DNA of 64,000 nt, from NCBI GenBank assembly GCA_001464815.1, contig LNDW01000026.1, forward strand, positions 1 to 64,000, read 5' to 3'. The position numbers and the translations under genes were made by a program. Source of the DNA: Betaproteobacteria bacterium Ga0077527 (lineage in GTDB: Bacteria > Pseudomonadota > Gammaproteobacteria > Burkholderiales > SG8-41). The notes below the pieces were generated by a model. It had not been told where the DNA came from, searched no databases, and saw nothing but the letters and a program-made list of their open reading frames with translations. Positions 1 to 9,305 of the stretch are shown piece after piece. The stretch's first letter is position 1, and every line of letters begins with the position of its first letter.

Positions 1-30
1 AAAAAAACGGGCACCCGAAGGTGCCCGTTT
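1..30 (-). terminator. Rho-independent terminator of the porin gene
   Basis: A perfect 11-bp stem (5-15 with 20-30) closes a CGAA tetraloop. Read on the minus strand it is followed by a run of seven T, at 1-7. It lies 49 bases beyond the porin stop codon. Confidence 0.9.
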
Positions 31-78
31 GAATTCCGCTTGCGCGGAAGGTGTAGCTCAGTTTCTTTGAAGCGGTTC

Positions 79-1208
79 TTAGAAGCGGTGCGCGATGCTG
101 AACGCAACAGCGCTGTCCTTCGAGCCCGCGCCGGCCACACCGGTGATGCCACCGAGGTTGTAGTTGGCCGAGGTGTCGTTCTTCAGGTTGACGTAACCAA
201 CCGTGCCCTGAGTACGCTTCGAGAACGCGTGCACGTAGCGGATCTGATACAGCTTCGCGCCGGTGTTCGAGGCGCCGGTCGCGCTGACCAACGGACGCGA
301 ACCCTGATCGGCACCATTGGTGCCCTTCATGTCATCAGCCACGGTGTAGCCGAAGTGCAGGTTGTGCGGGCCGGCGATGTTCCACTCGGCGCCCAGTTGC
401 CAGGCCTTGACCTTGGTGTTGGTGGCAGCGGCCTGTTGACCCTTCTGCTCGGTGAAGATACCGCCGAGCTTGACGCTGCCCAGGGTGTATTCCGCGCCGA
501 GGTGCCAGCCCTTGCCGTCACCGGCGAAAGTCGAGTTGGCGACGTTGGCGTTGTACATCTTGTCATGCTGCTCGTAACCGCCCGCCACAGTCAGCGGGCC
601 GCCACGGTACTGGCCGGCCAGCGACCAGACACGCGGCTTGGCGCCGGCGATGCTGGAGGTGGCTGCGGTCGAGCTGTTGGTGGAGGTGGTCGCCGCCATC
701 AGCTGGAAGCCGCCGAAGTTCGGGCTGTCGTAGTTGATGGAGTTGCGCTGGCGACGCTTGAACACGCCGGTGCTGGCGCCATCGGTGACGGTGGTCGAGT
801 TGCCGCTCAGCAGGAACGCGGTACCGAAGATGCCGGTGTCGCGGCCGCCGGTGTTGACCATCGTGCGCTTGAACGGGGTGTCCCAGTTGCCGACGAAGAA
901 GTTGCCGAAGCCGCCGCGCAGGCCGACCGCGCTGTTGCGGGTGCAGAAGCCGTCGCCGTTGACGCCGCGCGGATCCGCCGAGGACGTGCAGGTGAACCAG
1001 GCTGACATGCCGCCGCCCAGTTTCTCTTCACCGCGGAAGCCGATTTCCGAACCCGGGGCCTGCAGCACGTCGGCGTTGGCGCCTTTGGTGCCACCCACGT
1101 TTTGCGGCTGGCCCTGCGATTGCCAAACACCTGCACGGTGCTCTGCGCCATCGCGGCGGCAGGCATCAGTGCGCCGGCAACGGCGACTGCGATCAGTTTC
1201 TTTTGCAT
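79..1208 (-). pseudogene. Gram-negative outer-membrane porin, frameshifted after the signal peptide
   Basis: This encodes a general diffusion porin of the outer membrane. Start choice: ATG at 1208 follows a good Shine-Dalgarno (AGGAGAT) and opens a classic signal peptide, MQKKLIAVAVAGALMPAAAMA, cut before QSTVQVFG. Directly after that (about 1115-1140) the reading frame changes. The rest of the barrel (GSEIGFRGEEKLGGG, NWDTPFKRTMVNTGG) lies in another frame down to the terminal IAHRF, the C-terminal Phe used for barrel assembly. The span of 1130 nt is not a multiple of three. Porins of this type normally have about 25-30 residues between the QVFG strand and the NADVLQ segment; only about 15 remain, so a short deletion rather than a single-base slip seems likely. 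It could be a true pseudogene, a variable locus or an assembly error. The family call is firm; the broken state depends on the read quality. Confidence 0.8.
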
Positions 1209-1451
1209 GAATATCTCCTGAATGGTTGTTACTGCGGGCTGCTTTGCTGCTGTTGTTGACTGCTTTGCCGCGGGGCTGAACAAGCTGGCATGTAATCCCG
1301 ATACCAGCACGATACAAGCCCCGACGAACTTGGCCTCCTCCGTGTAGCGAGGCTGGGGCAATTCTCGGGTGTTGCAAAAAGTACAACAAGAAAATACCCA
1401 AAAAAATCACGGACTAAGGCAGTGTTTGTTGCACGGAAGATTCATCAATTT

Positions 1452-1467
1452 TGTGACTGTGGTCACC
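1452..1467. promoter_or_regulatory. CRP/Vfr-like palindrome
   Basis: TGTGACTGTGGTCACC matches the TGTGA-N6-TCACA consensus at nine of ten specified bases. It lies in the divergent gap about 245 bases upstream of the porin start and 165 bases upstream of the glycosyltransferase start. Assignment to a CRP-family regulator is inference. Confidence 0.4.
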
Positions 1468-1566
1468 CATGAATTACAAAGGATGGGGGCGAACATCCCC
1501 GGGTATTGATCCGGCGCAAACCGGCTGACCGGTCAATCGTGATAAGCTTTGCCTTGCTTCGAATAT

Positions 1567-1592
1567 ATTTCAATAAAATCAATTGCTTACGA
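1567..1592 (+). repeat. Dispersed AT-rich repeat, copy A
   Basis: The core TCAATAAAATCAATTGCTTA matches the window-wide consensus ATCAATTAAAACAATTACTT. A second half-copy, AAAATACTTACG, follows at 1593-1604. It lies 40 bases upstream of the glycosyltransferase start. Confidence 0.65.
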
Positions 1593-1631
1593 AAAATACT
1601 TACGCAAAACAGCGCCCTCTCTGACCGTACC

Positions 1632-2321
1632 ATGATCAATATCGCCATCGGTTTCGACGGCCGCGAAGCGGTCGCTTTCAATGTTCTCGCCTACAGCATC
1701 CACCGCCGCGCTTCGCTGCCGGTGTCGATTGCACCGGTGATGTTGTCGCAGTTGCAGGGCGTGTTCAGCCGTGAACGCCATCCTTTGCAATCGACCGATT
1801 TTTCGTTTTCGCGTTTTCTCGCACCGAGCCTCGCCGGCTTCAGCGGCTGGACACTGTTCATGGATTGCGACATGTTGATGCTCGATGACGTCGCGAAGCT
1901 GTGGGCACTGCGCGATGATCGTCATGCGGTGATGGTGGTCAAGCACCAGCATGTGCCGAAAGAGGATCGCAAATTTCTCAATGAACCGCAGACCAAATAC
2001 GAAAAAAAGAACTGGTCGAGTGTGATGCTCTTCAACAACGCTCGCTGCCGGACGCTGACGCCGGAGTATGTGAACAGCGCGAGCGGCCTTGAGCTGCATC
2101 AGTTCAAATGGCTGGACGGCGATGACCAGATCGGCGCGCTGCCCGCGCGCTGGAATCATCTGGTCGGTTACGATGCGCCGAGCCGCGACGCCGCGCTGGT
2201 GCACTACACGCTGGGCGGCCCCTACTTCGACGCTTACCGTGACTGCGAGTATTCAAGTGAATGGCTTGCCGAGCGCGACGCGATGCTGCACGCCGGAACC
2301 TCCGCACTACCCGCGTCCTGA
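1632..2321 (+). CDS. GT-A fold glycosyltransferase, family 8-like
   Basis: The 229-residue protein resembles small bacterial glycosyltransferases of the GT-A fold, which move a sugar from a nucleotide-sugar to an acceptor. The N-terminal INIAIGFDGREAVAFNVL forms the nucleotide-binding strand, and LFMDCDMLMLDD (about 75-86) carries the metal-binding DxD. The C-terminal LDGDDQIGALPARWN and LVHYTLGGPYF match the late catalytic region of such enzymes. ATG at 1632 is chosen because homology begins there; the open frame extends further upstream through low-complexity AT-rich DNA without a plausible start. The acceptor is unknown and no LPS or capsule genes adjoin it. It converges on the aldo/keto reductase 31 bases away. 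Confidence 0.75.
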   Translation: MINIAIGFDGREAVAFNVLAYSIHRRASLPVSIAPVMLSQLQGVFSRERHPLQSTDFSFSRFLAPSLAGFSGWTLFMDCDMLMLDDVAKLWALRDDRHAVMVVKHQHVPKEDRKFLNEPQTKYEKKNWSSVMLFNNARCRTLTPEYVNSASGLELHQFKWLDGDDQIGALPARWNHLVGYDAPSRDAALVHYTLGGPYFDAYRDCEYSSEWLAERDAMLHAGTSALPAS

Positions 2322-2352
2322 AAAACCCGATGCGGGTGTCGGGACTTCCGTA

Positions 2353-3342
<990 letters not shown>

Positions 3343-3374
3343 GGTCATCTCCTCGTCGCTTGATCAAAAGCCGT

Positions 3375-3404
3375 AAAAAAGGCGACGCGCCTCGACGCGT
3401 CGCC
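3375..3404 (-). terminator. Terminator after the FAH-family gene
   Basis: GGCGACGCG (3381-3389) pairs perfectly with CGCGTCGCC (3396-3404) around a six-base loop. On the minus strand it is followed by six T (3375-3380). It separates the FAH gene from the downstream reductase, so the two are probably not one transcript. Confidence 0.85.
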
Positions 3405-3423
3405 GGTATTGCGCAGGCCCGCT

Positions 3424-4113
3424 TTACTTCGCGTAAGTGACCGTCAGGTCGCCCACACCTTCGACATGGCCTTCGAGCTTGTCGCCCGGCTTGATCGGGC
3501 CGACACCGGCCGGCGTGCCCGACATGATGATGTCGCCGGGACGCAGCGTGATCAGCTTCGACAGATAGGAGATGGTTTCCGGCACGTTCCAGATCAGCTC
3601 GGAAAGATCGCCCTTCTGCTTCACTTCGCCGTTGACCTTGAGCCAGATCGCGCCTTTCGCCGGATGGCCGACCATCGCCACGGTTTTTATCGCGGTGCAG
3701 GGTGCGGAATTGTCGAAGGCCTTGCCCATCTCCCAGGGACGGCCCATTTTCTTGGCTTCACCCTGCAGATCGCGGCGGGTCATGTCGAGGCCGACGCCGT
3801 AGCCGAAGACGTGATCCAGCGCCTTCTCCACGGGGATGTCGGCGCCACCCTTGCCGATGGCGACAATCATCTCGATTTCGTGGTGCACGTCCCTGGTCAT
3901 CTGCGGATAGGGAATCGTCGCGTTGTTCTGCACGATGGCGTCCGCGGGCTTCATGAAGAAAAACGGCGGCTCGCGGTCGGGGTCATGGCCCATCTCGCGC
4001 GCATGTTCCGCGTAGTTGCGGCCGACGCAATAAATGCGGCCGACGGGGAAGGACTTGCTGCTCTCGGCCACCGGCAGGGTGACGATGCCGGGGAAGTCAA
4101 TGACGTAACTCAT
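3424..4113 (-). CDS. Fumarylacetoacetate hydrolase family protein, fumarylpyruvate hydrolase-like
   Basis: This 229-residue FAH-fold enzyme probably cleaves a C-C bond in a beta-diketo acid. The metal ligands Glu79 and Glu81 (HHEIEMIV) and Asp110 (GLDMTRRD) are present. RIYCVGRNYAEHAREMG and EPPFFFMKPADA are the signatures shared with fumarylpyruvate hydrolases (NagK type) of the gentisate pathway. ATG 4113 is preceded by a GGAAAG ribosome binding site. No gentisate dioxygenase or maleylpyruvate isomerase is nearby, so the substrate is inferred from family likeness only. Acylpyruvase (FAHD1-like) activity is an alternative. Confidence 0.8.
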   Translation of the reverse strand: MSYVIDFPGIVTLPVAESSKSFPVGRIYCVGRNYAEHAREMGHDPDREPPFFFMKPADAIVQNNATIPYPQMTRDVHHEIEMIVAIGKGGADIPVEKALDHVFGYGVGLDMTRRDLQGEAKKMGRPWEMGKAFDNSAPCTAIKTVAMVGHPAKGAIWLKVNGEVKQKGDLSELIWNVPETISYLSKLITLRPGDIIMSGTPAGVGPIKPGDKLEGHVEGVGDLTVTYAK

Positions 4114-4184
4114 CTTGCTTTCCTTTTATTGTTGCTGTGGGAGTGATGAAAAAATGTGTTTAACAGGCTTGAAGTGCTGCGAAC

Positions 4185-4715
4185 TCAGGCACGCTTCGCT
4201 TCAACGGCGACCCAGAAGCCCTGCGGCATGCGCTGGAACACCACCAGGTCGAAACGCTGCAGGAATTTCGGCAGCCACCACGACGGCGGCTCCTGGATCA
4301 GGTGCGCGTTGCGTCCGTCAGTCAAAAACTTAACCGCCGGACCGGTGTGCACGGTAAAAAATCCGACGCCGTGGGTCACGCGATGCAGGTCATCAAGCAC
4401 GTTGTCGAGCAGATGTGGCTCGATATGCTCGAGCACGTCGATGCAGGACACAAACGGTGCCGGCTCGGGGGTCGCCGCCCATTCCGGCCGCGCCGGATCG
4501 TAGTGGCGGATTTTCGGCGGATTGGGCATCAGCGTTTTCAGCGTTTCGCCGAGGCGGCCCTTGCCCGCGCCGTAATCGAGCAGCTCCGGCGCACCGGTCT
4601 GCTTCAGGATATCGGCCACCACCGGGGCATATTGCACCGAGGCCACGCCGTAATTGGGATTGCGATGCAGCTCTTCCTGCATCTTGCGGTATTCTTCGGA
4701 AATCAGCGTGCTCAT
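4185..4715 (-). CDS. Small SAM-dependent methyltransferase-like protein
   Basis: The 176-residue protein has a class I methyltransferase core: LLDYGAGKGRL (SAM-binding motif I, about 46-56), an acidic strand end at HYDPARPEW, and CIDVLEHIEPHLL at motif IV, as in the Methyltransf_11/23 families. The ATG at 4715 starts a conserved-looking N-terminus (MSTLISEEYRKMQEELH). An in-frame start 75 bases upstream would add a proline- and glycine-rich extension unlike the family. The substrate is unknown. The C-terminal FDLVVFQRMPQGFWVAVEAK is typical of uncharacterised proteobacterial homologues. Confidence 0.7.
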   Translation of the reverse strand: MSTLISEEYRKMQEELHRNPNYGVASVQYAPVVADILKQTGAPELLDYGAGKGRLGETLKTLMPNPPKIRHYDPARPEWAATPEPAPFVSCIDVLEHIEPHLLDNVLDDLHRVTHGVGFFTVHTGPAVKFLTDGRNAHLIQEPPSWWLPKFLQRFDLVVFQRMPQGFWVAVEAKRA

Positions 4716-4835
4716 GGCGTTCAGGGCGCTGGCGCCCCCCGGAAAGACCGGCACCCCCGGTCCAAGGAACCCGGAAGTGTAATGAAGCACCGTCCCCAGT
4801 TCAAATAAAAACCCCGCCGGCCGCCATCCCTCCGC

Positions 4836-5237
4836 TTGGAACCCTCCACCACCCTCGGCGCCCTGTTCCTGGCCAGTTTCCTGGCGGCGACCCTGCTTCC
4901 GGGCGGTTCAGAAGCCGCATTGTTCGCGGTGTTGAAATTGCAACCGGATCAGCTGTGGCCGGCACTCGCCGTGGCCACCCTCGGCAACACCCTCGGCGGG
5001 CTCAGTTCTTATCTGATCGGCCGGCTGATCCCGCAGAAAGGCGAACTCAGGGGACTCGCGCTGATCCGGCGCTGGGGCAGCCCCGCGCTGCTGCTGTCCT
5101 GGGTGCCACTGCTCGGTGATCCGCTGTGTGTCGCCGCCGGCTGGCTGCGCCTGAATCCCTGGTGGTCAGCCCTGTTCATCGCCCTGGGCAAATTCCTGCG
5201 CTACTGGGTCATCGCCGTCGCCACCACCGCGCTCTAG
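4836..5237 (+). CDS. YqaA/DedA-like small inner-membrane protein
   Basis: This 133-residue hydrophobic protein of the YqaA (SNARE/VTT-associated) family has four or so membrane segments. It shows LLPGGSEAALFAVL near the N-terminus and GNTLGGLSSYLIGR in the middle, the signature shared with DedA proteins. TTG at 4836 is the only start in the frame, since a stop at 4806 closes it upstream. No good Shine-Dalgarno is visible. DedA relatives act in lipid scrambling and envelope homeostasis; the specific role here is unknown. It is divergent from the methyltransferase (120-base gap). Confidence 0.65.
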   Translation: MEPSTTLGALFLASFLAATLLPGGSEAALFAVLKLQPDQLWPALAVATLGNTLGGLSSYLIGRLIPQKGELRGLALIRRWGSPALLLSWVPLLGDPLCVAAGWLRLNPWWSALFIALGKFLRYWVIAVATTAL

Positions 5238-5294
5238 GCCCATCCGCTAAACTGGTGTCCTCCAATTGCATTGCTTTGCGCCTTCCCGCACAGC

Positions 5295-5330
5295 ACTCAT
5301 CGCTCATTCCTCATCACTGCCCTTAATGTC
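5295..5330 (+). repeat. Degenerate CTCATCR heptamer leader, copy 1
   Basis: ACTCATCGCTCATTCC followed by TCATCACTGCCCTTAATGTC runs into the start codon of the composite flavoprotein. The same string, with a few changes, precedes nadD at 39649-39687 on the minus strand. There is no canonical Shine-Dalgarno in it. Confidence 0.65.
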
Positions 5331-8300
5331 CCGTCTGCGCGAAATCCCCTATAACTACACCTCGTTTTCCGATCGCGAGATCGTGATCCGCCTGCTTGGC
5401 GCGCCACAGTGGGACCTGCTCAATGAGCTGCGTACGCAGCGCCGCACCGGACGTTCGGCGAAAATGCTCTACGAAGTGCTCGGCGACATGTGGGTGGTCA
5501 AGCGCAACCCTTATATCGAGGATGACCTGCTCGCGAATCGCAAACGCCGCGATGCCCTGGTCGAAGGCATGCGCAAGCGGCTGGGCGGCATTGAGGCCCG
5601 GCACGACGGCGGGGACGAACGCGTGGCGCGGTTGCTCGATGCGGCACGGAACGCGGTTGACACCTTCGCCGCCGGCTTCGAGCAAACCCAGGCACTGCGC
5701 CGGCGCGCGCTTACCCGCCTGAGCCGCGCCACCCGCCGCGACAACATCCAGTTCGACGGCCTGGCGCGGGTCTCCCACGTCACCGACGCCACCGACTGGC
5801 GGGTCGAATACCCGTTTGTGGTGATCAACCCGGACAACGAAGATGAAGTCATCGATGTCGTCGCCGCCTGCATTGAACTCGGCCTGACCATCATCCCGCG
5901 CGGCGGCGGCACCGGTTACACCGGCGGCGCGATACCGCTGACACCGCTGTCGGCGGTGATCAACACTGAAAAACTCGACAAGCTGGAGCGGATCGAAGCC
6001 GCGACATTGCCGGGGGTGGAAACACAGCTATCGCTGCTGCGCTGCGGCGCCGGCGTGGTCACCCGCCGCGCAATGGAAGCCGCGGAACACGCCGGCCTGG
6101 TGTTTGCCTGCGACCCGACCTCGGCCGACGCTTCCTGCATCGGCGGCAACGTCGCGATGAACGCCGGCGGCAAGAAAGCGGTGCTGTGGGGCACCGCGCT
6201 CGACAATCTGGCGTCCTGGAAAATGGTCACGCCCGACGCGCGCTGGATGCTGATCGAACGCCTCGACCATAACCTCGGCAAGATCCACGACCTGGCATCC
6301 GCGCGCTTTCGCATCACGCGTTACGCGCGTGACGGCAAAACACCCGAGGGCACGCCCGAAATCCTCGAAATTCCCGGCACCACCTTCCGCAAGCGCGGAC
6401 TGGGCAAGGACGTCACCGACAAGGTGCTCGGCGGCCTGCCCGGCGTGCAGAAGGAAGGCTGCGACGGCATCATCACCCAGGCCACCTTCGTGCTGCACCG
6501 GATGCCGCCGGCGATCCGCACCGTCTGCCTGGAATTTTTCGGCACGGTGCGCGACGCGGTGCCCTCGATCGTCGAGATCAAGCGTTACCTCGACGGCAAT
6601 CCCGAGGCCATCCTCGCCGGCCTCGAACACCTCGACGCGCGTTACGTGAAGGCGGTGGGTTATGCCACCAAATCACGCCGTGCCGGCCGCCCGGTGATGG
6701 TGCTGGTCGGCGACATCGTCGGCGAAAACGAGGACGCGGTGGCCGCAGCCGCCTCGCAGGTGATCCGCATCGCCAATGCCCGCGGCGCCGAAGGGTTCAT
6801 CGCGGTATCGGCCGAGGCGCGCAAGACCTTCTGGCTCGACCGCGCGCGCACCGCGGCCATCGCCCGCCACACCAACGCCTTCAAGATCAACGAGGACGTG
6901 GTGATTCCGCTGGAACGCCTCGGCGACTACTCCGACGGCATCGAGCGCATCAACATCGAGCTGTCGATCCGCAACAAGCTGCGCATACTCGAAGCCGTGG
7001 ATGCCGTGCTCACCGGTGAACTGTCGGTGACAGCGCCGGAATCCGGGGTATCGGCTGCCGAGGTGCTGGGTGACCGCGCAGAGCGCGCACGTGCCGTGGT
7101 GGCCGCCGCGCAGGCGCGCTGGCAATGGCTGCTCGACCGCCTCGATATTGCGGTCGCCGCGCTCGGTGCAGACGGCCACAGCCCTCTGTCCGCAGAAGCC
7201 CTAGCCGGCCGCGGGCAGGACACGCTGTTTCAATTGCTGCAGGATCACAGCCTGCGCGTGTCGTGGAAGCAGGAGGTGCGCGCCTACCTCGCCGACCTTT
7301 TCTCCGGCCGTCCATTCGTCAAGGTCATCGAAGCCATCGATGCCGCCCACCGCCAGGCCTTGCGCGGCCGCGTCTTCGTCGCGCTGCACATGCATGCCGG
7401 CGACGGCAACGTGCACACCAACCTTCCGGTCAACTCCGACAACTACGCGATGCTGCAGGAAGCGGCGCAAGCCGTGGCGCGCATCATGCGTCTTGCCGAG
7501 TCGCTGGACGGCGTGATTTCCGGCGAACACGGCATCGGCATCACCAAACTTGAATTCCTGCCGCCTGAACGCATCGCCGCCTTCCAGGCCTACAAGGACC
7601 GCGTCGATCCGCAGGGCCGCTTCAACAAGGGCAAACTGCTGCGGAGCGGGGAAACTGCGGCCGACCTGAGCAACGCCTACACGCCGAGCTTCTCGCTGCT
7701 CGGTGCCGAAAGCCTGATCCTCGAAAATTCCGATGCCGGCGCGATCGCCAATTCTGTAAAGGACTGCCTGCGCTGCGGCAAATGCAAACCGGTTTGCGCC
7801 ACCCATGTGCCGCGCGCCAACCTGCTCTACAGCCCGCGCAACAAGATTCTCGCGACCAGCCTGCTGATTGAAGCCTTCCTTTACGAGGAGCAGACTCGCC
7901 GCGGCATTTCGCTCGAACACTTTGACGAGTTCGGCGATATTGCCGATCACTGCACCGTCTGCCACAAATGCGCCAACCCCTGTCCGGTGGACATTGATTT
8001 CGGCGACGTGTCGATCGCAATGCGCAATTTCCTGCGCAGCCACGGAAAAAAACGCTTCAATGCGGGCGCCAAGGCCGCGATGTTTTTTCTCAATGCCACC
8101 AGCCCGGGCACCATCAACCTCACGCGCAAGCTGATGATTGACTGGGGATTCAAAGCCCAGCGGATCGCGCACGGCGCGGCAAAAGTGCTGGGGCTCGCCG
8201 GCCAGCAGACGCGCCATCCGCCAGCCACCACCGGAAAACCGCCACTGCGCGCGCAAGTCATTCATTTCATCAACAAGCCGATGCCCGGCAAGCTGCCGAA

Positions 8301-9168
8301 AAAAGCCTCGCGCGCGCTGCTCGACATCGAGGATTCGCGCATCGTGCCGGTGATCCGCGACGCGGCAAAGGTGACCGAGGATTCCGAGGCCGTGTTCTAT
8401 TTCCCCGGCTGCGGTTCCGAGCGCCTGTTCAGCCAGGTCGGGCTCGCCACCCAGGCCATGCTCTACCACCTTGGCGTGCAGACCGTGCTGCCACCGGGTT
8501 ATCTGTGCTGCGGCTATCCGCAGACCGCGGCCGGCGACGAGGACAAGGGCCAGGCCATCACCACTGCCAACCGTGTGCTGTTTCACCGCGTCGCACACAC
8601 GCTGAACTACCTCGAGATCAAGACCGTGATCGTGTCCTGCGGCACCTGCATGGACCAGCTGCAGAAATACGAATTCGGTCAGATTTTCCCCGGTTGCCGT
8701 CTGCTCGACATCCACGAATTTCTGCTCGAGCGCGGGGTGAAACTCGAGGGGGTGACGGGCACGCGCTACATGTATCACGACCCCTGCCACACGCCGATGA
8801 AGACCCATGCGCCGATGAAGGTGGTCAACACGCTGATGGCGGCGCCGGTGACGCTCAATGAGCGCTGCTGCGGCGAATCGGGCACGCTGGCGGTGACCCG
8901 CCCCGACATCTCGACCCAGGTGCGCTTTCGCAAGGAACAGGAAATGCGGCGCGGCGCCGGCGAGTTGCGCGATGGCGGCGAGATGCCGGTGAAAGTGCTG
9001 ACCTCCTGCCCGTCCTGCCTGCAGGGGCTGTCACGCTTCTCCGCCGATGCCGGCATCGAAGCCGATTACATCGTTGTCGAGATGGCGAAACACCTGCTGG
9101 GCGAAGACTGGATGGAAAACTACGTGGCACACGCCAACCGTGGCGGCATCGAACGCGTGCTGCTCTGA
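5326..9168 (+). CDS. Composite FAD-linked oxidase / 4Fe-4S / CCG-domain oxidoreductase with N-terminal DUF3683
   Basis: This 1280-residue protein fuses what are separate subunits in glycolate or D-lactate oxidase systems. The N-terminal about 130 residues resemble DUF3683. A FAD_binding_4 domain follows ([11 protein letters not shown] near 191-203), then the FAD-oxidase C-terminal domain ([14 protein letters not shown] and [10 protein letters not shown]). Next are two 4Fe-4S motifs ([11 protein letters not shown] near 815, [12 protein letters not shown] near 875). The end carries two CCG-type domains (FPGCGSE with CCGYPQ near 1060; HDPCHTP with CCGESG near 1180). It probably oxidises a 2-hydroxy acid and passes electrons to quinone. 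ATG at 5326 starts [14 protein letters not shown], where homology begins; an upstream in-frame ATG would only translate the repeat leader. No signal peptide or membrane span is seen, so it is cytoplasmic or peripheral. The substrate is unknown. Confidence 0.9.
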   Translation: MSRLREIPYNYTSFSDREIVIRLLGAPQWDLLNELRTQRRTGRSAKMLYEVLGDMWVVKRNPYIEDDLLANRKRRDALVEGMRKRLGGIEARHDGGDERVARLLDAARNAVDTFAAGFEQTQALRRRALTRLSRATRRDNIQFDGLARVSHVTDATDWRVEYPFVVINPDNEDEVIDVVAACIELGLTIIPRGGGTGYTGGAIPLTPLSAVINTEKLDKLERIEAATLPGVETQLSLLRCGAGVVTRRAMEAAEHAGLVFACDPTSADASCIGGNVAMNAGGKKAVLWGTALDNLASWKMVTPDARWMLIERLDHNLGKIHDLASARFRITRYARDGKTPEGTPEILEIPGTTFRKRGLGKDVTDKVLGGLPGVQKEGCDGIITQATFVLHRMPPAIRTVCLEFFGTVRDAVPSIVEIKRYLDGNPEAILAGLEHLDARYVKAVGYATKSRRAGRPVMVLVGDIVGENEDAVAAAASQVIRIANARGAEGFIAVSAEARKTFWLDRARTAAIARHTNAFKINEDVVIPLERLGDYSDGIERINIELSIRNKLRILEAVDAVLTGELSVTAPESGVSAAEVLGDRAERARAVVAAAQARWQWLLDRLDIAVAALGADGHSPLSAEALAGRGQDTLFQLLQDHSLRVSWKQEVRAYLADLFSGRPFVKVIEAIDAAHRQALRGRVFVALHMHAGDGNVHTNLPVNSDNYAMLQEAAQAVARIMRLAESLDGVISGEHGIGITKLEFLPPERIAAFQAYKDRVDPQGRFNKGKLLRSGETAADLSNAYTPSFSLLGAESLILENSDAGAIANSVKDCLRCGKCKPVCATHVPRANLLYSPRNKILATSLLIEAFLYEEQTRRGISLEHFDEFGDIADHCTVCHKCANPCPVDIDFGDVSIAMRNFLRSHGKKRFNAGAKAAMFFLNATSPGTINLTRKLMIDWGFKAQRIAHGAAKVLGLAGQQTRHPPATTGKPPLRAQVIHFINKPMPGKLPKKASRALLDIEDSRIVPVIRDAAKVTEDSEAVFYFPGCGSERLFSQVGLATQAMLYHLGVQTVLPPGYLCCGYPQTAAGDEDKGQAITTANRVLFHRVAHTLNYLEIKTVIVSCGTCMDQLQKYEFGQIFPGCRLLDIHEFLLERGVKLEGVTGTRYMYHDPCHTPMKTHAPMKVVNTLMAAPVTLNERCCGESGTLAVTRPDISTQVRFRKEQEMRRGAGELRDGGEMPVKVLTSCPSCLQGLSRFSADAGIEADYIVVEMAKHLLGEDWMENYVAHANRGGIERVLL

Positions 9169-9183
9169 GAAACCGCGGACAAC

Positions 9184-9199
9184 CGTGACACCGGTCACG
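9184..9199. other. Palindrome downstream of the composite flavoprotein
   Basis: CGTGAC-ACCG-GTCACG is a perfect six-base inverted repeat with a four-base centre, 16 bases after the stop codon. No T-run follows, so it is not a standard terminator. It may be part of a terminator-like structure or an operator for the next gene. Confidence 0.35.
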
Positions 9200-9305
9200 C
9201 GGCCCCGCAAACAGGTTGTCGTGGGGCGGCGACATGTGACATATTCACTTGCCGAGCCCGCTTAACAATCAAAAACTGCGCACCTGAATCCAAAAAAGGT
9301 GCGTC

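Larger units (their letters stand above)
1209..1631. other. Divergent intergenic region between porin and glycosyltransferase
   Basis: This 420-base stretch holds no convincing gene. It contains the porin ribosome binding site, a CRP-like palindrome (1452-1467) and one copy of the dispersed AT-rich repeat (1567-1592). I see no clear -35/-10 pair for either gene. Confidence 0.6.

Noticed and set aside
7201..8808. Long minus-strand open frame antisense to the composite flavoprotein
   Set aside because: It mirrors the codon pattern of the sense gene, has no domain and no start signal; a GC-rich shadow.
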